Assembly (NCBI GenBank): GCA_947179485.1
Contig: OX359245.1
Coordinates: 28,507,067-28,571,066 of the forward strand
Length of the DNA: 64,000 nucleotides
DNA from: Allacma fusca
Taxonomy: Eukaryota; Arthropoda; Collembola; Symphypleona; Sminthuridae
Direction: 5' to 3'
A program made the translations under genes and the position numbers. A model generated the notes under the pieces. The model did no database searches. It was not told where the DNA came from and saw only the letters and a program-made list of their open reading frames with translations. Positions 12,485 to 25,870 of this stretch are shown in pieces (within the stretch, counting starts at the first letter, position 1; each line of letters begins with the position of its first letter).

Positions 12485-13830
12485 CAGAGCTGCGTTCAAG
12501 TTCAAGTACAACTTGAATAGTTCAAGTGCGTATCAAGTTCAAGTCAAGTCAAGTACAGACAATTTTGTAACTTGAAACTTGAACATCAAGTTCAAGTGAA
12601 CTTATAATTTTAACTTGAATTTTCAAGTTCAAGTTCGATCAAGTCCAAGTTAATAATTTATTACTTGATTTCAAAATCAAGTCAAGTTCAAGTACACTGA
12701 ATGGAAGTACTTGAATAAAACTTGAGTATAACTTGAGTTTTTGTTAATAAAATCAAGCTTATCTCCTGCATCCAACTAAAAATAATATTGGGCGTCAATC
12801 ATTATAATAATGACATCTTTGTTTGTTTTTATTCCACCGACATAAAAATTCTCATCCACGTTGCCCAGTGGTCCACATCGAGAATAATTCTGGTGTCCTG
12901 TTTGCATACTTTGAATAATTAAAAGTTCTGACTTATTATTTTATGAGGATGTTCTTGATTGAGGATCTTGTTCCATTATAAAAATGAAGTTATTGTTCTC
13001 TTCACCTGTTCTGAAGCTAAGAAGAAGTTTAAGAGCAATTTATTATTCCCTTTAAGCAGGGGTGGATTTACGGGGTGGCCCACCCTGGCCTGGCCAGGTT
13101 AAAACATTTAGGGCCAGGGTAAAAAAAATGTTGACTAAGGCCCTCACATTACATGTGTAAAAGCTCAAACTATTTTGACGGTTGGGCCATGGTAAAAATT
13201 ATTTTACAGCCTGTTAGAATAAGTTCTGCTAATATTAAGCGTCAGATGAACAGCAAAAAATCTTATAAATCAATATTGGTTAAGCAAAATTAACGACGAC
13301 AAATATTCATGAATATAACTGCTGGTTACACTCACCAGCTTAGTGCAACACTAATGTGAACAGGCCAATAATACGATTGCTACCCTCTAAATTGTGGACA
13401 TTAGTAAATTAGAATACAATGTCTGCAATTATTTGATCAAATATTTTAAACTTTCTAGCAATTTTAAAGTAAAGAATATCATCCGCATGCCGTTTAGTTT
13501 ATCCTAATTATGGCCTAACCATTATCAGCTATAACAATTGCGAACAAAATTTCAAGCATTGTTTATTCATGCACAAAAAAATACTTGAACAATCAAGTTC
13601 AAGTGCAAGTTCACGTTCAAGTCAAGTTATGTATGCAACTTGAACGTCAAGTTATTATCAAGTTCAAGTTCTATAAAATGTACTTGAAAAGCATGTACTT
13701 GAATACTCAAGTTGCTTGAAAAACTTGATTCATCAAGTACAAGTACGGATACCTTGTTTAGAAAATTTTTCAAGTTCAAGTCAAGTTCAAGTCAAGTTGT
13801 CTAAAATAACTTGACTTGAACGCAGCTCTG
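12485..13830 (+). mobile_element. hAT-like non-autonomous element, CAAGTT-satellite type, copy 1
   Basis: 1346 bp with perfect terminal inverted repeats starting CAGAGCTGCGTTCAAGT and a perfect 8-bp target duplication GTGGTAAC (12477-12484 and 13831-13838). 8-bp duplications and CAGNG ends are the hAT signature. Both sides (12500-12760 and 13580-13815) are filled with CAAGTTCAAGT-type repeats in both orientations. The core has no gene. It lies inside an exon of the ionotropic-receptor-like pseudogene. Confidence 0.9.
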
Positions 13831-14583
13831 GTGGTAACTACAACATTGAGGAAAGGAAGCTAAGAGGTCTCTCATTGAATGACTCACTACTTTCTGCGAT
13901 TTTCTATGTATTCAAATGCATGGTATCATTATCAACACTCATATTAACCATTGAATTGGTTTTTAAATACTGCCGGAATTTAAAAACGGGTAAGATGTGC
14001 ATTATTTAAAGAATTAACAAAATGTATACAATTGGAAATCGTAAGTCTTAGGAAATTTAAGATGAAGGAATCGATGCATTCAGTGGTGACGAAATTCCGA
14101 AAGCAGAGCTAATTGGATATCTTGTTGAAGAGCTATAAGAGCCTCATCAGTTTTATAGGGATATTCGCTATAGAGATCCATACACTGTCGACTGCGGCTG
14201 GAACTCGCTTATATTTGAAACGGTCTAAATTATATAATTCTTTTCAGGTAAGGCAACTGTTAATGATGAGGTCACTGAAAAGGTGGAAATTGGAATGATG
14301 ACCGCGAAACCTGAACTCTCGTCATCTGGGAAATGCGTAAGAGACAACGAACATACGGATAAAACTTCATACTTGAGTGATTTACGGATTGGTCAACAAT
14401 ATCTTCCCCTGGACCCTTAATCATCGTTGGAAGCGGGTGTTACGGAGGGAATTGGTGGGGAAAATATGAAACCAATTGCAGTCTTTGTGAATATGTGTTC
14501 GTGTTAGACATGTTGTTAGACGCGTTTATTAGATATGATGGAAACTGCGATTTAGAAGATTCGAGCTTATTGTTAGTTGGTCG

Positions 14584-14916
14584 CAGTGGTCGGATTTTTG
14601 TGGGAAGATTCTTCCCAGGGAAAAAATCTTTCTGGCAGGGAAAATTTCAAAGGGAAGGGATTATATTTTACAAACAGGAATTTTAAAGTTCGTTGATCCT
14701 TTTTTTGGCAGGGATTTCCGAATTTGCTGGCGTGTTTCACGAAAATTTGTTATGTAAACAGGAATGTTTAGATTGGTTGACCTTATTTGACAGGGGTTTG
14801 ATGTCTTGTAGGGAAATAATGTTTGCAAACAAGGATTTTGAAAATCGTTGACCTTTTTCTCAGCAAGGAAATTCAGAAATGATCTTCCAGGGAGATTTTT
14901 AAAAATCCGACCCCTG
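14584..14916. mobile_element. hAT-like MITE, CAGGGGTCGG family, copy 1
   Basis: 333 bp with ends CAGTGGTCGGATTTTTGT and (reverse-complemented) CAGGGGTCGGATTTTTAAA, flanked by GTTGGTCG/GTTGGTCT (7 of 8 matching). The interior repeats motifs such as TTCCCAGGGA and 'caggGATTTTNAAA'. Related copies lie at 29580 and 57173. No coding capacity. Confidence 0.8.
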
Positions 14917-14924
14917 GTTGGTCT

Positions 14925-16109
14925 GATATTGCGATCTGGGTGGTAGAATATTGTTAGGTACAATTATATAGTTACCGATATTTTGATGTTACATAGTTTT
15001 GGATAAATAGTTTATGAAGAGTCAACGGATCTATTCTGCGAATATATTCCTGGACTTTATTGCGGATGACTCATCATTCTCCAATTATAAGTGCAGATCA
15101 AGAAAGCTTGACTCAGCAATTTCGAGAAATCTATGATCTAGAAATCCATTGCGATCGCAAAGGAAAAACATTGCAATACGCTTTTTGCGACGTTTTATGC
15201 AGAGTCAATTTTTGACGGGAGGAGTCGTGGGTAATAAACCATTAAATAGCAAGGCGTCAAACGTTTCTGAGAAAATCTAGAGTAGGTATGTATACAAACA
15301 TATGCTCGAAACTTTGGTACTCCAAAGCGCTGAATAAAAGCCCCATCTAGGTTTTTTCATACATTGTTTTACTTTTGGTTACTCCTCGGATCTACTGGAC
15401 CTGTGCTTGTCTGACAACACAAAGCTGTACTCCTTCATTTCGTCGTGGGATTTATTCTCCTTCTGTTACCTTACCCTCTTACCTTCTTAGATGGAGTAAA
15501 GTTAGACTAATTGATTGTTAAAGACATATATACTTGCAATGTATGGATGCTATGGGCGCAGCTCGAAAAGAGTCCTGAGTAAAGAATTTAATTTAATGTA
15601 TTACACACCATGTTTAAAATAAATTTGCAAGTTTAGTTGTTTCATTTGAATACTGGTTGCATTTTTGGCATTTCATTCTTTTTATTAGGATTATCATACA
15701 ATAAAGAAACTGAAACCCTGTTGTATAAGCTGGATGTATCATGGAACCCAAAATGGGTCTATAAATTTCAAATATGCAGTGCGCAGCTGCTTTAACTTGA
15801 CGGTCAAATTTTTCTAATTATTTTCGTGTTAATGATCTAAAAGTTTGGATGCATCTGTTTGGAAATCACTGCAAATACTAGACTGTAGAAACTCCATCGA
15901 ATTAAACGAGCAAGAAATAAATATTCTGTGCATATCGTTAATTTTTCCAATTCAGTAGGCAACATTAAAAGTACAAAAAATAAACTAGGACCCTGGACAT
16001 TCAACGATTATAAATTTATTATGGCAGGCTTCACCCATATTGAAATCGTTTGTTTTAACTTTTTGTTTCTTGAAGTTATTTCTTAAACTTTACAACAAAA
16101 TCTTGTTAT
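14925..16109. other. Gene-free interval
   Basis: About 1.2 kb of AT-rich sequence between two hAT-like elements. I see no convincing exon, RNA gene or element boundary in it. Confidence 0.5.
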
Positions 16110-16117
16110 TTTGCTAC

Positions 16118-17463
16118 CAGAGCTGCGTTCAAGTCAAGTTATTTTAGACAACTTGACTTGAACTTGACTTGAACTTGAAAAATTTTCTAAACAAGGTATC
16201 CGTACTTGTACTTGATGAATCAAGTTTTTCAAGCAACTTGAGTATTCAAGTACATGCTTTTCAAGTACATTTTATAGAACTTGAACTTGATAATAACTTG
16301 ACGTTCAAGTTGCATACATAACTTGACTTGAACGTGAACTTGCACTTGAACTTGATTGTTCAAGTATTTTTTTGTGCATGAATAAACAATGCTTGAAATT
16401 TTGTTCGCAATTGTTATAGCTGATAATGGTTAGGCCATAATTAGGATAAACTAAACGGCATGCGGATGATATTCTTTACTTTAAAATTGCTAGAAAGTTT
16501 AAAATATTTGATCAAATAATTGCAGACATTGTATTCTAATTTACTAATGTCCACAATTTAGAGGGTAGCAATCGTATTATTGGCCTGTTCACATTAGTGT
16601 TGCACTAAGCTGGTGAGTGTAACCAGCAGTTATATTCATGAATATTTGTCGTCGTTAATTTTGCTTAACCAATATTGATTTATAAGATTTTTTGCTGTTC
16701 ATCTGACGCTTAATATTAGCAGAACTTATTCTAACAGGCTGTAAAATAATTTTTACCATGGCCCAACCGTCAAAATAGTTTGAGCTTTTACACATGTAAT
16801 GTGAGGGCCTTAGTCAACATTTTTTTTACCCTGGCCCTAAATGTTTTAACCTGGCCAGGCCAGGGTGGGCCACCCCGTAAATCCACCCCTGCTTAAAGGG
16901 AATAATAAATTGCTCTTAAACTTCTTCTTAGCTTCAGAACAGGTGAAGAGAACAATAACTTCATTTTTATAATGGAACAAGATCCTCAATCAAGAACATC
17001 CTCATAAAATAATAAGTCAGAACTTTTAATTATTCAAAGTATGCAAACAGGACACCAGAATTATTCTCGATGTGGACCACTGGGCAACGTGGATGAGAAT
17101 TTTTATGTCGGTGGAATAAAAACAAACAAAGATGTCATTATTATAATGATTGACGCCCAATATTATTTTTAGTTGGATGCAGGAGATAAGCTTGATTTTA
17201 TTAACAAAAACTCAAGTTATACTCAAGTTTTATTCAAGTACTTCCATTCAGTGTACTTGAACTTGACTTGATTTTGAAATCAAGTAATAAATTATTAACT
17301 TGGACTTGATCGAACTTGAACTTGAAAATTCAAGTTAAAATTATAAGTTCACTTGAACTTGATGTTCAAGTTTCAAGTTACAAAATTGTCTGTACTTGAC
17401 TTGACTTGAACTTGATACGCACTTGAACTATTCAAGTTGTACTTGAACTTGAACGCAGCTCTG
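16118..17463 (-). mobile_element. hAT-like non-autonomous element, CAAGTT-satellite type, copy 2 (inverted)
   Basis: 1346 bp, the reverse complement of the element at 12485-13830 and the same length; every stretch I compared was identical. It has its own perfect 8-bp target duplication TTTGCTAC (16110-16117 and 17464-17471), which proves a separate insertion. The two copies form an inverted repeat with a 2287-bp spacer. Confidence 0.9.
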
Positions 17464-17471
17464 TTTGCTAC

Positions 17472-18009
17472 CAAATATACCCTTTCTTCTTATGGTTTAA
17501 ACAGCCAATTTTTACCGCCAATACAAAATCGCTAAGCACCTGATTAGTAATATCATCTGCCAATTTGTAGACATGTTTTGGGAGAACTTATTCATGTTTC
17601 GCATTTTAAATCTGACAAGTTTTCTCTAAACATTTTCCCGTAAATTTGAAATTTATTTTTTTAATCTTTCCTCTTTTGAAGTTTTTGCAAAACTAATGGG
17701 AATGGAGTAGTAAAGCAGGGCAAAAAAGCACAAGGAAGAAATACTTAAAAGACTACTCCTACTTTTCCAGTAAGTATTCGCAGTACCATTGAATTTAGGT
17801 GCATCAAAAGTTTTTGATTATTTTATCTCACCGTGGCAAAGTGCTCGCCTCTCAAATTATCCCTCAGGTCTGAATCAATAAAAGTGAAAGTCACACAATC
17901 GTTGAACGTGTAGATTGTCACCTTTCCGTCTGCATGCAACAATCCCTTGACCACATGTGGATCAAAAATAAATTGTATTAGGATTAAAAATTTGACTGAT
18001 TTCAAGAAT
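17472..18009. other. Interval upstream of tRNA-Ala, no gene
   Basis: No gene is evident. The part near 17870-17900 (aaaagtgaaagtcacac) resembles, in matching orientation to the tRNA, the 5' flanks of the tRNA-Ala copies at 55930 and 62300, so it seems to be an old copy of the same tRNA flank. Confidence 0.4.
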
Positions 18010-18082
18010 GGGGGTGTAGCTCAGATGGTAGAGCGCTCGCTTAGCATGTGAGAGGTACGGGGATCGATACCCCGCACCTCCA
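18010..18082 (+). tRNA. tRNA-Ala (AGC)
   Basis: 73 nt folding into a full cloverleaf. The acceptor stem GGGGGTG/CACCTCC has the G3:U70 pair that marks alanine tRNA, the discriminator is A73, and the anticodon loop is CTTAGCATG with anticodon AGC. The T-loop begins with A54 (ATCGATA), as in insect tRNA-Ala. The A box (TAGCTCAGATGG) and B box (GGGATCGATACC) form the internal promoter. A TTTT run at 18089-18092 is the likely pol III terminator. No intron. It is identical to the three minus-strand copies in this window. Confidence 0.97.
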
Positions 18083-19780
18083 TCCAAATTTTGCCCGGGT
18101 ATTTAATAGTCAGAGAATTGTTGAGCAGGATTATTGCATACATGCACTAAGTCGGAGTTCTCTTCTATTTTTATTCAATATTTCCTTCAAATATTTTGCA
18201 TTTTATATTCAAAGCACTACTATTGCAGGAGAGGGAATTTAACATTATTTAAATATAATTGTAATTACCCCGAAACTATACTGGACCTGCTTACGTTTTT
18301 CATTCAAAGCAAGTAATGAAGGAATTGACATAAGATTGTCAAACTGAGATAGTGACCCAGACAAATTGAAATGTTGTGAGAATAAGCCACTCTGTAATCC
18401 ATTAGCTGGAAGTATACAAATTTGGATAGGACTTCGATCAGCAGACGAGCAGACCGACAAACTAAGCTGTGACTAAGTGTTGACTTTACGGCAGTTATGT
18501 TTTATTCGGGATTATTAATGGCGGAAATGCCTGTTTGATTGTTAAATATATTCAGAGTCAGTACGATTATAAAATTATTGGTAAGTTAAAAGTCAGCGCA
18601 GGTGCTAAACTATCGAATAAAGAAAGACACTTTTACACGAATTTTTAATATTTTTGGTAGACCAGCATGTTGAAGTCTCATTTTTAATAATACTAATGAT
18701 AATACTTATACTAACTAATTACTTGTTCGACGAGATTTTCTAATACTCATTCGCATTTATGAGTGTGGTCTCAAGCATTTTCTAACCATCCATACATGAT
18801 CATTTGGTAGACATTACGAAAATGAGTTTTTAATTTGATGGGACTGAGCCGGTCTCTCTTTCGGACCAACGACCAACGCACCTGCTCATTTGACCAACAT
18901 TTAACATTTCGTGGCATTGATTTATATGAAACAAGTTATCTACTAATCAGCATTTGCTAATTTCTACGGTTAAACATTACTGTAAAACAGTAATAAACTT
19001 CTGTGGTTGACGTTTTTGGGGGTATATATAATTACTCCGGGGTATCATTTTCATTGTCTCAACTAATTTCTATAACATTTTTTTAAACAGAAATGTCAAT
19101 CAAATTGAAATATTCAAATCCTCCGTTCTGTATGCACAAATGGCCTTAATTGTCTTTTACACAAAATGTAGGAACGGTATGAGATATTGTTTGGTCCGGC
19201 ATAATTTTGGGCTTCATTTCAAATGATTCAAAACTTTGGACCCGACAGGACCAGGCCAAAAGGTTTACTGCGGACCTGACCATTCCCAGCAATTCTTGGA
19301 GTACCTCTTTAAGTCAAGAAAACCCAACATTAAGCTATTTGTCATCACATCAAGATGGAAGGTTTAGTCTTTGTAACTGTGTATACATATGTACATACGT
19401 GGAACATTAAACAACAAGTCATTTGCATTCCCCGCCGCAGATGTTCCAACGACCTTAAAATCCAACAAACAGCCACAACAATTTTACAAACATCTCAGAA
19501 ACAGTCTTTACATTTCTTTTTTATTATTTTATAGTATTTTTATAGTATATTTGTATATATGACAGAAACATGAGAATAAGCAACCAAACAAGACGATTTA
19601 CTCACGTTGGAGTGAACAAGCGCGTAACAAATATTCTTACGAAGTCTTGTATACACCTTAGTGGATAATAAATTGTCTCTGGACCTCAATGCGGCCGTTT
19701 GTGGGTAACAAGTAGTTTCATTATCTTTGGCTGACCTTAGTGAGTCCCAATTTGTTCCATAATCTTAGGTTGGTCGTAGG
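18083..19780. other. Mostly gene-free; possible ionotropic-receptor exon relic at 18597
   Basis: At about 18583-18620 the sequence gttaaaagtcag|cgcaggtgctaaacta resembles the exon start at 8110-8135 of the ionotropic-receptor-like pseudogene (an acceptor, then codons for x-GAKL), but the frame soon stops. The rest shows no credible gene. Confidence 0.3.
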
Positions 19781-19783
19781 CCG

Positions 19784-20430
19784 AGTTTTTCTTGTCAATT
19801 GCAAGTTATCCGCAATTATTACTAATTGAACTTGCAAGTTCGGTTCAATTGCGGTTATTTTACACCAGGAAATTGCAATTGTCGATGCAAGTGCAATTTC
19901 TGACTACTTAAATTGCAATTAAAAAAGCATTAAATACTCGCAACTACCAGTGAAGTACAACTGAAATTGCAAGAAATCAATTGCATTTACGAGTGCTTGC
20001 ACTGCAAAAAGTGGCAATTTTGAAAATACTTGGTTGATTTTCGATTAGTATCAAAATCTTCACATTTGCACAAAGTTATAGAAAAAAAGGTCAAATGTTT
20101 TCAGGGCTTATTGTAAAGATATGTGAAGGATGAAATTTTACAATATTTTAGCTTTGGAAGTAAAGGAAGGCTATTTAATTTCTGCATCTCTGTTTCATTA
20201 TGCATTCCAGCTAGCTCATTTTATTGACTACACTATGTTCAATTTAGTGAAACAGTATGTATATCATTTTGCTACCAATCAAAAATGCACATATCATTTT
20301 GCCTCATCGCCAACGATTTATACTGTATATCAGTTAACTTGCAATTACAAATTTCAATTACACTTGCAATTGTACTTATCGCTGCAATTATTTCCAAGTG
20401 TTTTTGTAATTGCAGAGGACAGTCTGTAGA
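19784..20430 (-). mobile_element. Diverged hAT-like element, AATTGC-satellite type
   Basis: Starts near GAGTTTTTCTTGTCAATTGC, which aligns with the TAGTGTTTCTTGTCAATTGC end of the element at 33077-34041 in reverse orientation. It is rich in repeats of AATTGCAAGT type at both ends, and its core (20110-20290) matches the core of that element. The far end is eroded, so the right limit is approximate and I could not identify a target duplication. Confidence 0.6.
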
Positions 20431-21814
20431 TCAAACAGACGAACAAAATTAATTAAACATTAAAATTCCAACCAGCACGTGTGTCAACCAGATAAATAGA
20501 CTTCCCAGAGTATGACCACAACAACAGTTCTCCCACGACATGAACAAAATCAACATTTATTTTAATCTCAGGGACTGGGATAGTTACTTCAAGTGCATAC
20601 TTGAGTTTCGTAGATATTACCACAATATCCTTTTAACTGCATACCCGACACATACTAATGTACTTATTGTTCATTAATTTGTTATAAAATAGACTTTAGA
20701 ATTGATACTTGGAGTTAGATACATACGTTTGAACCCTTCTGGATTATGATCACATTTCCACGTTTTTGTTCTGCGGTCCCACATCACAGACAGGCATGCA
20801 TATCCTCATATTCAAGATAAGATGTTTTACTGCAGGAAATATTTATTCATGTCCGAAACGGATTGCTTTGCTAAACTAAACGCTATCAGAATTGTTTTCA
20901 CTGCTAATGTTATGGACCTATACTCAGGGATTTCAAGCAAAATCAATTATATAACGAATCCAAAATTCAATTCTCATTTACTTTAGGACCCTTGTATCAT
21001 TAAAACTAAAGGTACATTCTTAAAATTCTTATACAAAATTACGAAATTTACCAGCATATTGTATGTCATATGTACATGAAGTCCTTATCATTGAAAACAT
21101 AAAGCACTTCGACTGTCGAGAATCGGTGGAGTGCTTAAACATATTTGGTATGAATGTGACTCACAATCAATATAATGCATCCGTTGTTGTTGCTGTAGTT
21201 CCATAAGAATATTCATGACGCCTAGCTAAATTGAGAAACGTACGTAAAGGCTTATTGTCACGCCAGAGACACGTGTTGAAAACGGGCGAGTATTCGTGGG
21301 TTGTAAAAGTTGCACAGGTGAATTCTGCATATCTTGAGCTAATAGATAGTAAGCTGACGTCATAACGCAATTATTACAAATTAGCTCAATAAAAGCTATT
21401 CAGACCAAATCTTATCAGTTTTCAACTAAACCCGACTTAGCCTCTAGGAGCATGGAAATTGAACATGCATAATTAGGTCGGTAATGTTGCGAATGATTCA
21501 TTAAGCTCCATTATGAGCAATAGGCCAGGGTTTACATTGTTTCCTAGCCGATTACGACGGTCAAAAATAATCCCACCAACACCTGGCTGACAATGTGTAT
21601 AAGCTCTGACAGTCACGATTATTTATGATGCGCGTAGGTTACATTTAGAGCTAACGGGACCATGATTCACAAAATTGTTAGCTGACATGGACAAGGAGTG
21701 CTAACCTGAACTAGGATATACGATTTTTTTAAAATTATACTTTTGTAATAATTTTAAATAAATAATTACATTTAATTTATTAATTTTATTTTTAAATCAA
21801 TCGAACATTTTGAA

Positions 21815-24800
21815 ATGGCTGAATCCCAATTATTTGGAATTGTGCCTGCAAAGGGTTCACATAGTATCCTTATAGTTGTTTTATTACTCACTCTGTTTGG
21901 CCTATACTGGATAACGACACGGCCAAACATTCAATACATGCCGTAAATACTGTCTATACTTTTTGTTTAATTAATTATTTTCACATTAATAATTCAAAGT
22001 AAATGTGGTAAATTTTTATTAACAAATACCTCATGATATGCAAATTTTCCAGGGTGCCTGAAACACTGAAGGCATTACCTAAATTACAAGAAGAAAGGGT
22101 GAGCCAACGGGAGTTTAATTGCCCACCGTAAGCATTTATGAGCAATTATCTCATCAATTGTATTCGCATGCCATATTATGTAATTATTAAATTATTATTT
22201 ATGCTTAAAAATTTCATTCGATTAAATTTTCTAAAATTTTAGCGACTGGATGTTTTACAGGATATCGCAGTCAGTAAATCAATCAAATCCATTCCAACAA
22301 GAGAGGTTTTGGTATGACCTGGTTGTAAACCAAAAGAAAAAGTGAGATAAATACTTATTAATACTGCTTTTGTAATTAGGTTCATTCAGTATAAACATTA
22401 ATTGGTGGAGTTCAAGTATGCACATGTTTTTAAATCACCTTATCTTATGATTATTGAACCTACTGGGAAGTGTTAAGGACATTCGTAGAACGTGAGGGTG
22501 ATGTATTATAAAATATTATGAAGCAGCTAAGCTGAAAAGATAATTATTTGTAACCTAAAAAGCTCCCTCTATCTATTACCCATGCTAATCCCGGGAACCT
22601 AGAAAGTTTCCCTATCCTAAATCATTAACTGTCAGTCTAATATCCTATGATGTAGGAACTTTCCTCAGCCTTAGAGACGATTCCCAAATCAAATAGTTAT
22701 CTTTATTCGTAATCCAAAAACCGTCCCCAATGAGTGAGCGACTCCCACGTCTATCCCCCTATCTATGACCTAAACGATGTACAGTTTAGACTAGTAATAG
22801 TCAACCCCTATACGTATAAAAAAAATCGACTGTTTTGTACAATTGAGATCAACTCAAAATCACGTTGTCTCATTTAAAAAAATAATTTTACCCTTAGCGT
22901 GCTCAACCAATTGCCAAGCCACATCCTGCAATCGCACGGCTGCTTTTGGCTCACACAGACCCAAATCTTCAACGAGGGAAGTAGTGACAGACAAGTAGAG
23001 AGTCTCTCGGAAATCATGCAGAGTCAATTGGAAGAGGTCTTGGATGATGTAGATTGTTCAGATCGGTTAACCTTAAACTGTGGACATTACACCGGTAATT
23101 TAAAACACTAGAGCATCACCCCGTGGGATATTTTATCCCCGAACCCGCCAGCGGCCCGTAAATGTTTACCCGTGCCTGCGGGGGCCGAAATTAAAGTTCA
23201 ACAATAAAGCCCGGCCCGGCCCGTAACACTTAAAAAAGCCCGTAGCCCGCCCGCTAATACCAGTCCAGCTTGTAAATTCATATCTATAGACCCAGAACAA
23301 TTTTCTTATTCAATTTTTAATTTTCGCTTTTGTTTGAATGAAATTGGTAAGGGCTGGGGTTACTTCAACTGCAGAATTCTTATACTTATGCTTGGCCAGA
23401 GTTGATGTCCCTCCTTGGCGCGATTGCCTGCTAAAATATCCCTGCGCTCATTGCAGTTCGCATAATTTATAGACACCTATGTTCAACTAGTATCTGTTTA
23501 AGTGTTTTTCAAACTTGCAATCTTCCGCCTATTTCTTGTAATTTAATTCGTTGATATTAAATGTCAAGGCATTGTTTTAGAGTCAAAATTGCAAACGTTT
23601 GAAAATTGTTCCATGTATTCAAGTTATGTACTTTTAGAACCCCTGATCCAGCATACACCACACTTGAATTTTTTCACGGGCTTTAACGGGCTTTCACGGT
23701 CTTTTTTAACCACATTGAAAAGACCGTACCCGCCCGTAACCCGTCAAGTGTAATAAATTTTACCCGTACCCGCCCGAAGCCCGGGCGGGCCGGGCTTTTT
23801 ACTGGCTTACCCGCAAATTTTAACCGCCCGAGATGCTCTATTTGAAACCATATGTTGTTTGTAAATAATTTCAATTCAGGTATACATTCGCGTTGGAATG
23901 TACACTACTGTATGCAAAGGGCTTTTACAAGACAACTACTTAATATGTAAAATTACGCAGACTGCGGATTCGGCTGTCAACTTCATCACCGTGCATTCTG
24001 CGCCTTGGTTTCATTCACCCTCGGAATTCCTCTAATTCATGACTTATCCGTCTGGCCTTTCAAAAGTTCCTGGGGAAGTATGTTCAAAAGACTCGGGTCT
24101 GGGTGCGAAAAAAATAACAAAACTATTGACATGAAATTCTATCCCAAGGCTGTTCCATCCTTACGTTAGTTTAACTTTTTTACATTTGGATCCAATTGGC
24201 CAGAATTTATGGACGTTCAAATTTGAATGATTTTGGAACTTCCAGGTTTCCCGAAATTGTGTTCAAACAATTCCTGCGTTACTGATCACAAGGTTCAGTT
24301 AAATCTTACTCAAGACCTTATGATAACGAAAGAGTTGCTAGAGCTAGTAAAGGCCACCACACACCAGGATCCCTTTTTGTGGTACATTGGACAGTTCATA
24401 CAATACTCATTTCGATTTAACGATCAAATGCAAGACGAGTTCCGGCAATATGAGCAGAATTTCGCTTTTGACGCAAGCCGTCCTGTGTTTGGGTAAATAG
24501 ATGGTTATTTTAATTTCGTTTTGGATACCAATAAATAGTAGTTATATATTTAACGAATTTGAAATAAATAACAAATTGCAACTGTACAGTTTGAAAAGCT
24601 TGGGTAATGAATATGTTCTGGTCTATATTAGAGTTCAAGCCAGGAGAACTGATAAGACAACAGAAGCTAAAAAATCGTTCCATGCGACTGACGAGTACAT
24701 ACACATTTTCGAAGTGTTTTTTAAAATATTGGAAAATCATCAAGACCCTAAAACCGTTTTTATTGCCTCGGACGATCATACTTTTCTGGCGGATATTCGG

Positions 24801-25250
24801 AAAAGGTAAAAAAAATGATTTCACGTGCTAAATCTGAGAGGCATAAATTGTAATTTTGTCCAAATTTTGATGCTTTAGTTATAAACTTCCAAGTTGGAAA
24901 ATATTGGGGTTTGATAGCAACATCACGATGGCTAATCAAGGCCAGCGGAATTCCGATTTGGGGTTAATATCTATAGTTAAGGATTTATATTTCCTGGCGA
25001 AATGCAACTTCGTAATTTGTGGGTTGTCATCCAACGTAAGCAAATTAATAGAATAAATGTTGTTCATGTAATCTTTCACTTTAAAAGGTCATTTAATAAC
25101 TGACTACAACTTTTAAAGGTATGCCGAATGATTCTTGAGATTATGGCAACGCAATTTCCCAACTGCAATTCAAAATTGTATTCCCTGGATGGAAGTTATA
25201 CATATCCAATGTGGGGCCTTGATCTTACATTAAAACTTGTTCCTGTTTAG
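21815..25250 (+). CDS. FUT8-like alpha-1,6-fucosyltransferase-related protein, copy A
   Basis: Nine exons join in frame to 470 residues: 21815-21942, 22053-22127, 22243-22341, 22898-23094, 23961-24164, 24246-24492, 24632-24805, 24879-25035, 25119-25250. Residues 17-34 are a single N-terminal membrane anchor, as in type II Golgi enzymes. CGFGCQLHH (from 168) matches the conserved cysteine/histidine segment of FUT8. RRTDK (321-325) is the GDP-fucose binding motif. ASDD (to 365) and LSSNVCR (424-430) match the other conserved donor-site segments. FUT8 adds core fucose to N-glycans in the Golgi. This protein ends before the SH3 domain of animal FUT8 (about 575 residues) and has a short stem, so substrate and activity are uncertain. 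Intron 4 holds a transposon (23107-23840). Confidence 0.8.
23107..23840. mobile_element. hAT-like element, CCCGCCCG-satellite type, in intron 4 of FUT8-like A
   Basis: About 733 bp absent from the same intron of copy B. Ends are TAGAGCATC and GATGCTCTA (inverted repeats), flanked by TTTAAAAC (23099-23106) and TTTGAAAC (23841-23848). The empty site in copy B reads TTTGAAAC once, so this is an 8-bp target duplication with one change. Both ends carry repeats of CCCGCCCGTA type in a locally GC-rich background unlike the AT-rich surroundings. No coding capacity. Confidence 0.75.
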
Positions 25251-25288
25251 AATTTAATTTCCCAGCTAGCATTTTCAAATTTGTACGT

Positions 25289-25870
25289 ATTCAAATGATT
25301 TTAAGCCAGTATTGCAATAAACTTTCAGGGTTGAAATTGCCTGATAGTGTGATTATTGAAACAGTAAATTAGGAATTCAACGCAACAAGGTCCATCAAGA
25401 AATTAGCGGATATTTTCCTATCCATCATTCTTTGCTATTGTTAAATTTGGAATATTATATATTTCCTACTACGTTTGCCGAACATATTGACCTCCCCTTG
25501 CCAGATTGATCCAGGCTAAGATTTTGGCCTGGATCAAAGGTTTGAACAATTTGAAACTTTTGCTTTGCGTTTCGTTCCAAACCCATGCCAGACCAATAAA
25601 TATGTTTCAAAATGTCGGGCCAGACAGTTAATACCATTCCTGTATTCCGAGGTTAATGGACAATTTGCTAGGAGCAATTAATAAAATCGATAGGTTTTAG
25701 CACCCCGATATTATTGAAAAGAATACAGTTGAGTATTAGAACGACACCCAAGGAATTTATTTCAGGATTTTGATAATTATAATGAAATATTATTGTTTGG
25801 TGAAACATTTACATTAAAAAATTCAAATTACACATTACAATACATTACATTACGTTCCGGCGTGCCTGTA
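25289..25870. other. Gene-free interval
   Basis: Sequence after the duplicated block, up to the Helitron start. No exon or repeat structure that I can support. Confidence 0.4.

Larger units (their letters stand above)
8120..14138 (+). pseudogene. Ionotropic-receptor-like (iGluR superfamily) pseudogene, split by two transposons
   Basis: Pieces of a divergent ionotropic receptor lie in order. 8120-8294 encodes the end of the ligand-binding region and a first membrane helix (PLDSSAWLLLAMLVMLAIL). 11775-12049 encodes SAWLLCIFIVSNCYLAKL, typical of the pore-adjacent helix, followed by a VP element. 12089-12484 plus 13839-13989 encode the second ligand-binding lobe and the last membrane helix. 14062-14138 is a short acidic C-terminal exon. 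Four lesions are visible: a Harbinger insertion exactly at the donor after 8294, an in-frame TGA at 11778, a one-base frame break in the T run near 12345, and a hAT insertion at 12485-13830 inside the last large exon. Receptors of this family are chemosensory cation channels. I see no upstream ligand-binding exons. Family assignment rests on the membrane segments. Confidence 0.6.
20700..25288. repeat. Segmental duplication, copy A (FUT8-like block)
   Basis: This block aligns nearly throughout with 29995-35842, from an upstream 'ccttctggattat' segment to just after the fucosyltransferase stop codon, where similarity ends abruptly (after tttcaaatttgta in both). Differences include copy-specific transposon insertions and a roughly 70-bp segment at 21545-21615 missing from copy B. 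A short frame (20849-20986, 45 codons) and a minus-strand frame (21167-21370) stay open in both copies, but their differences are mostly amino-acid changing, so I do not call them genes. Confidence 0.85.
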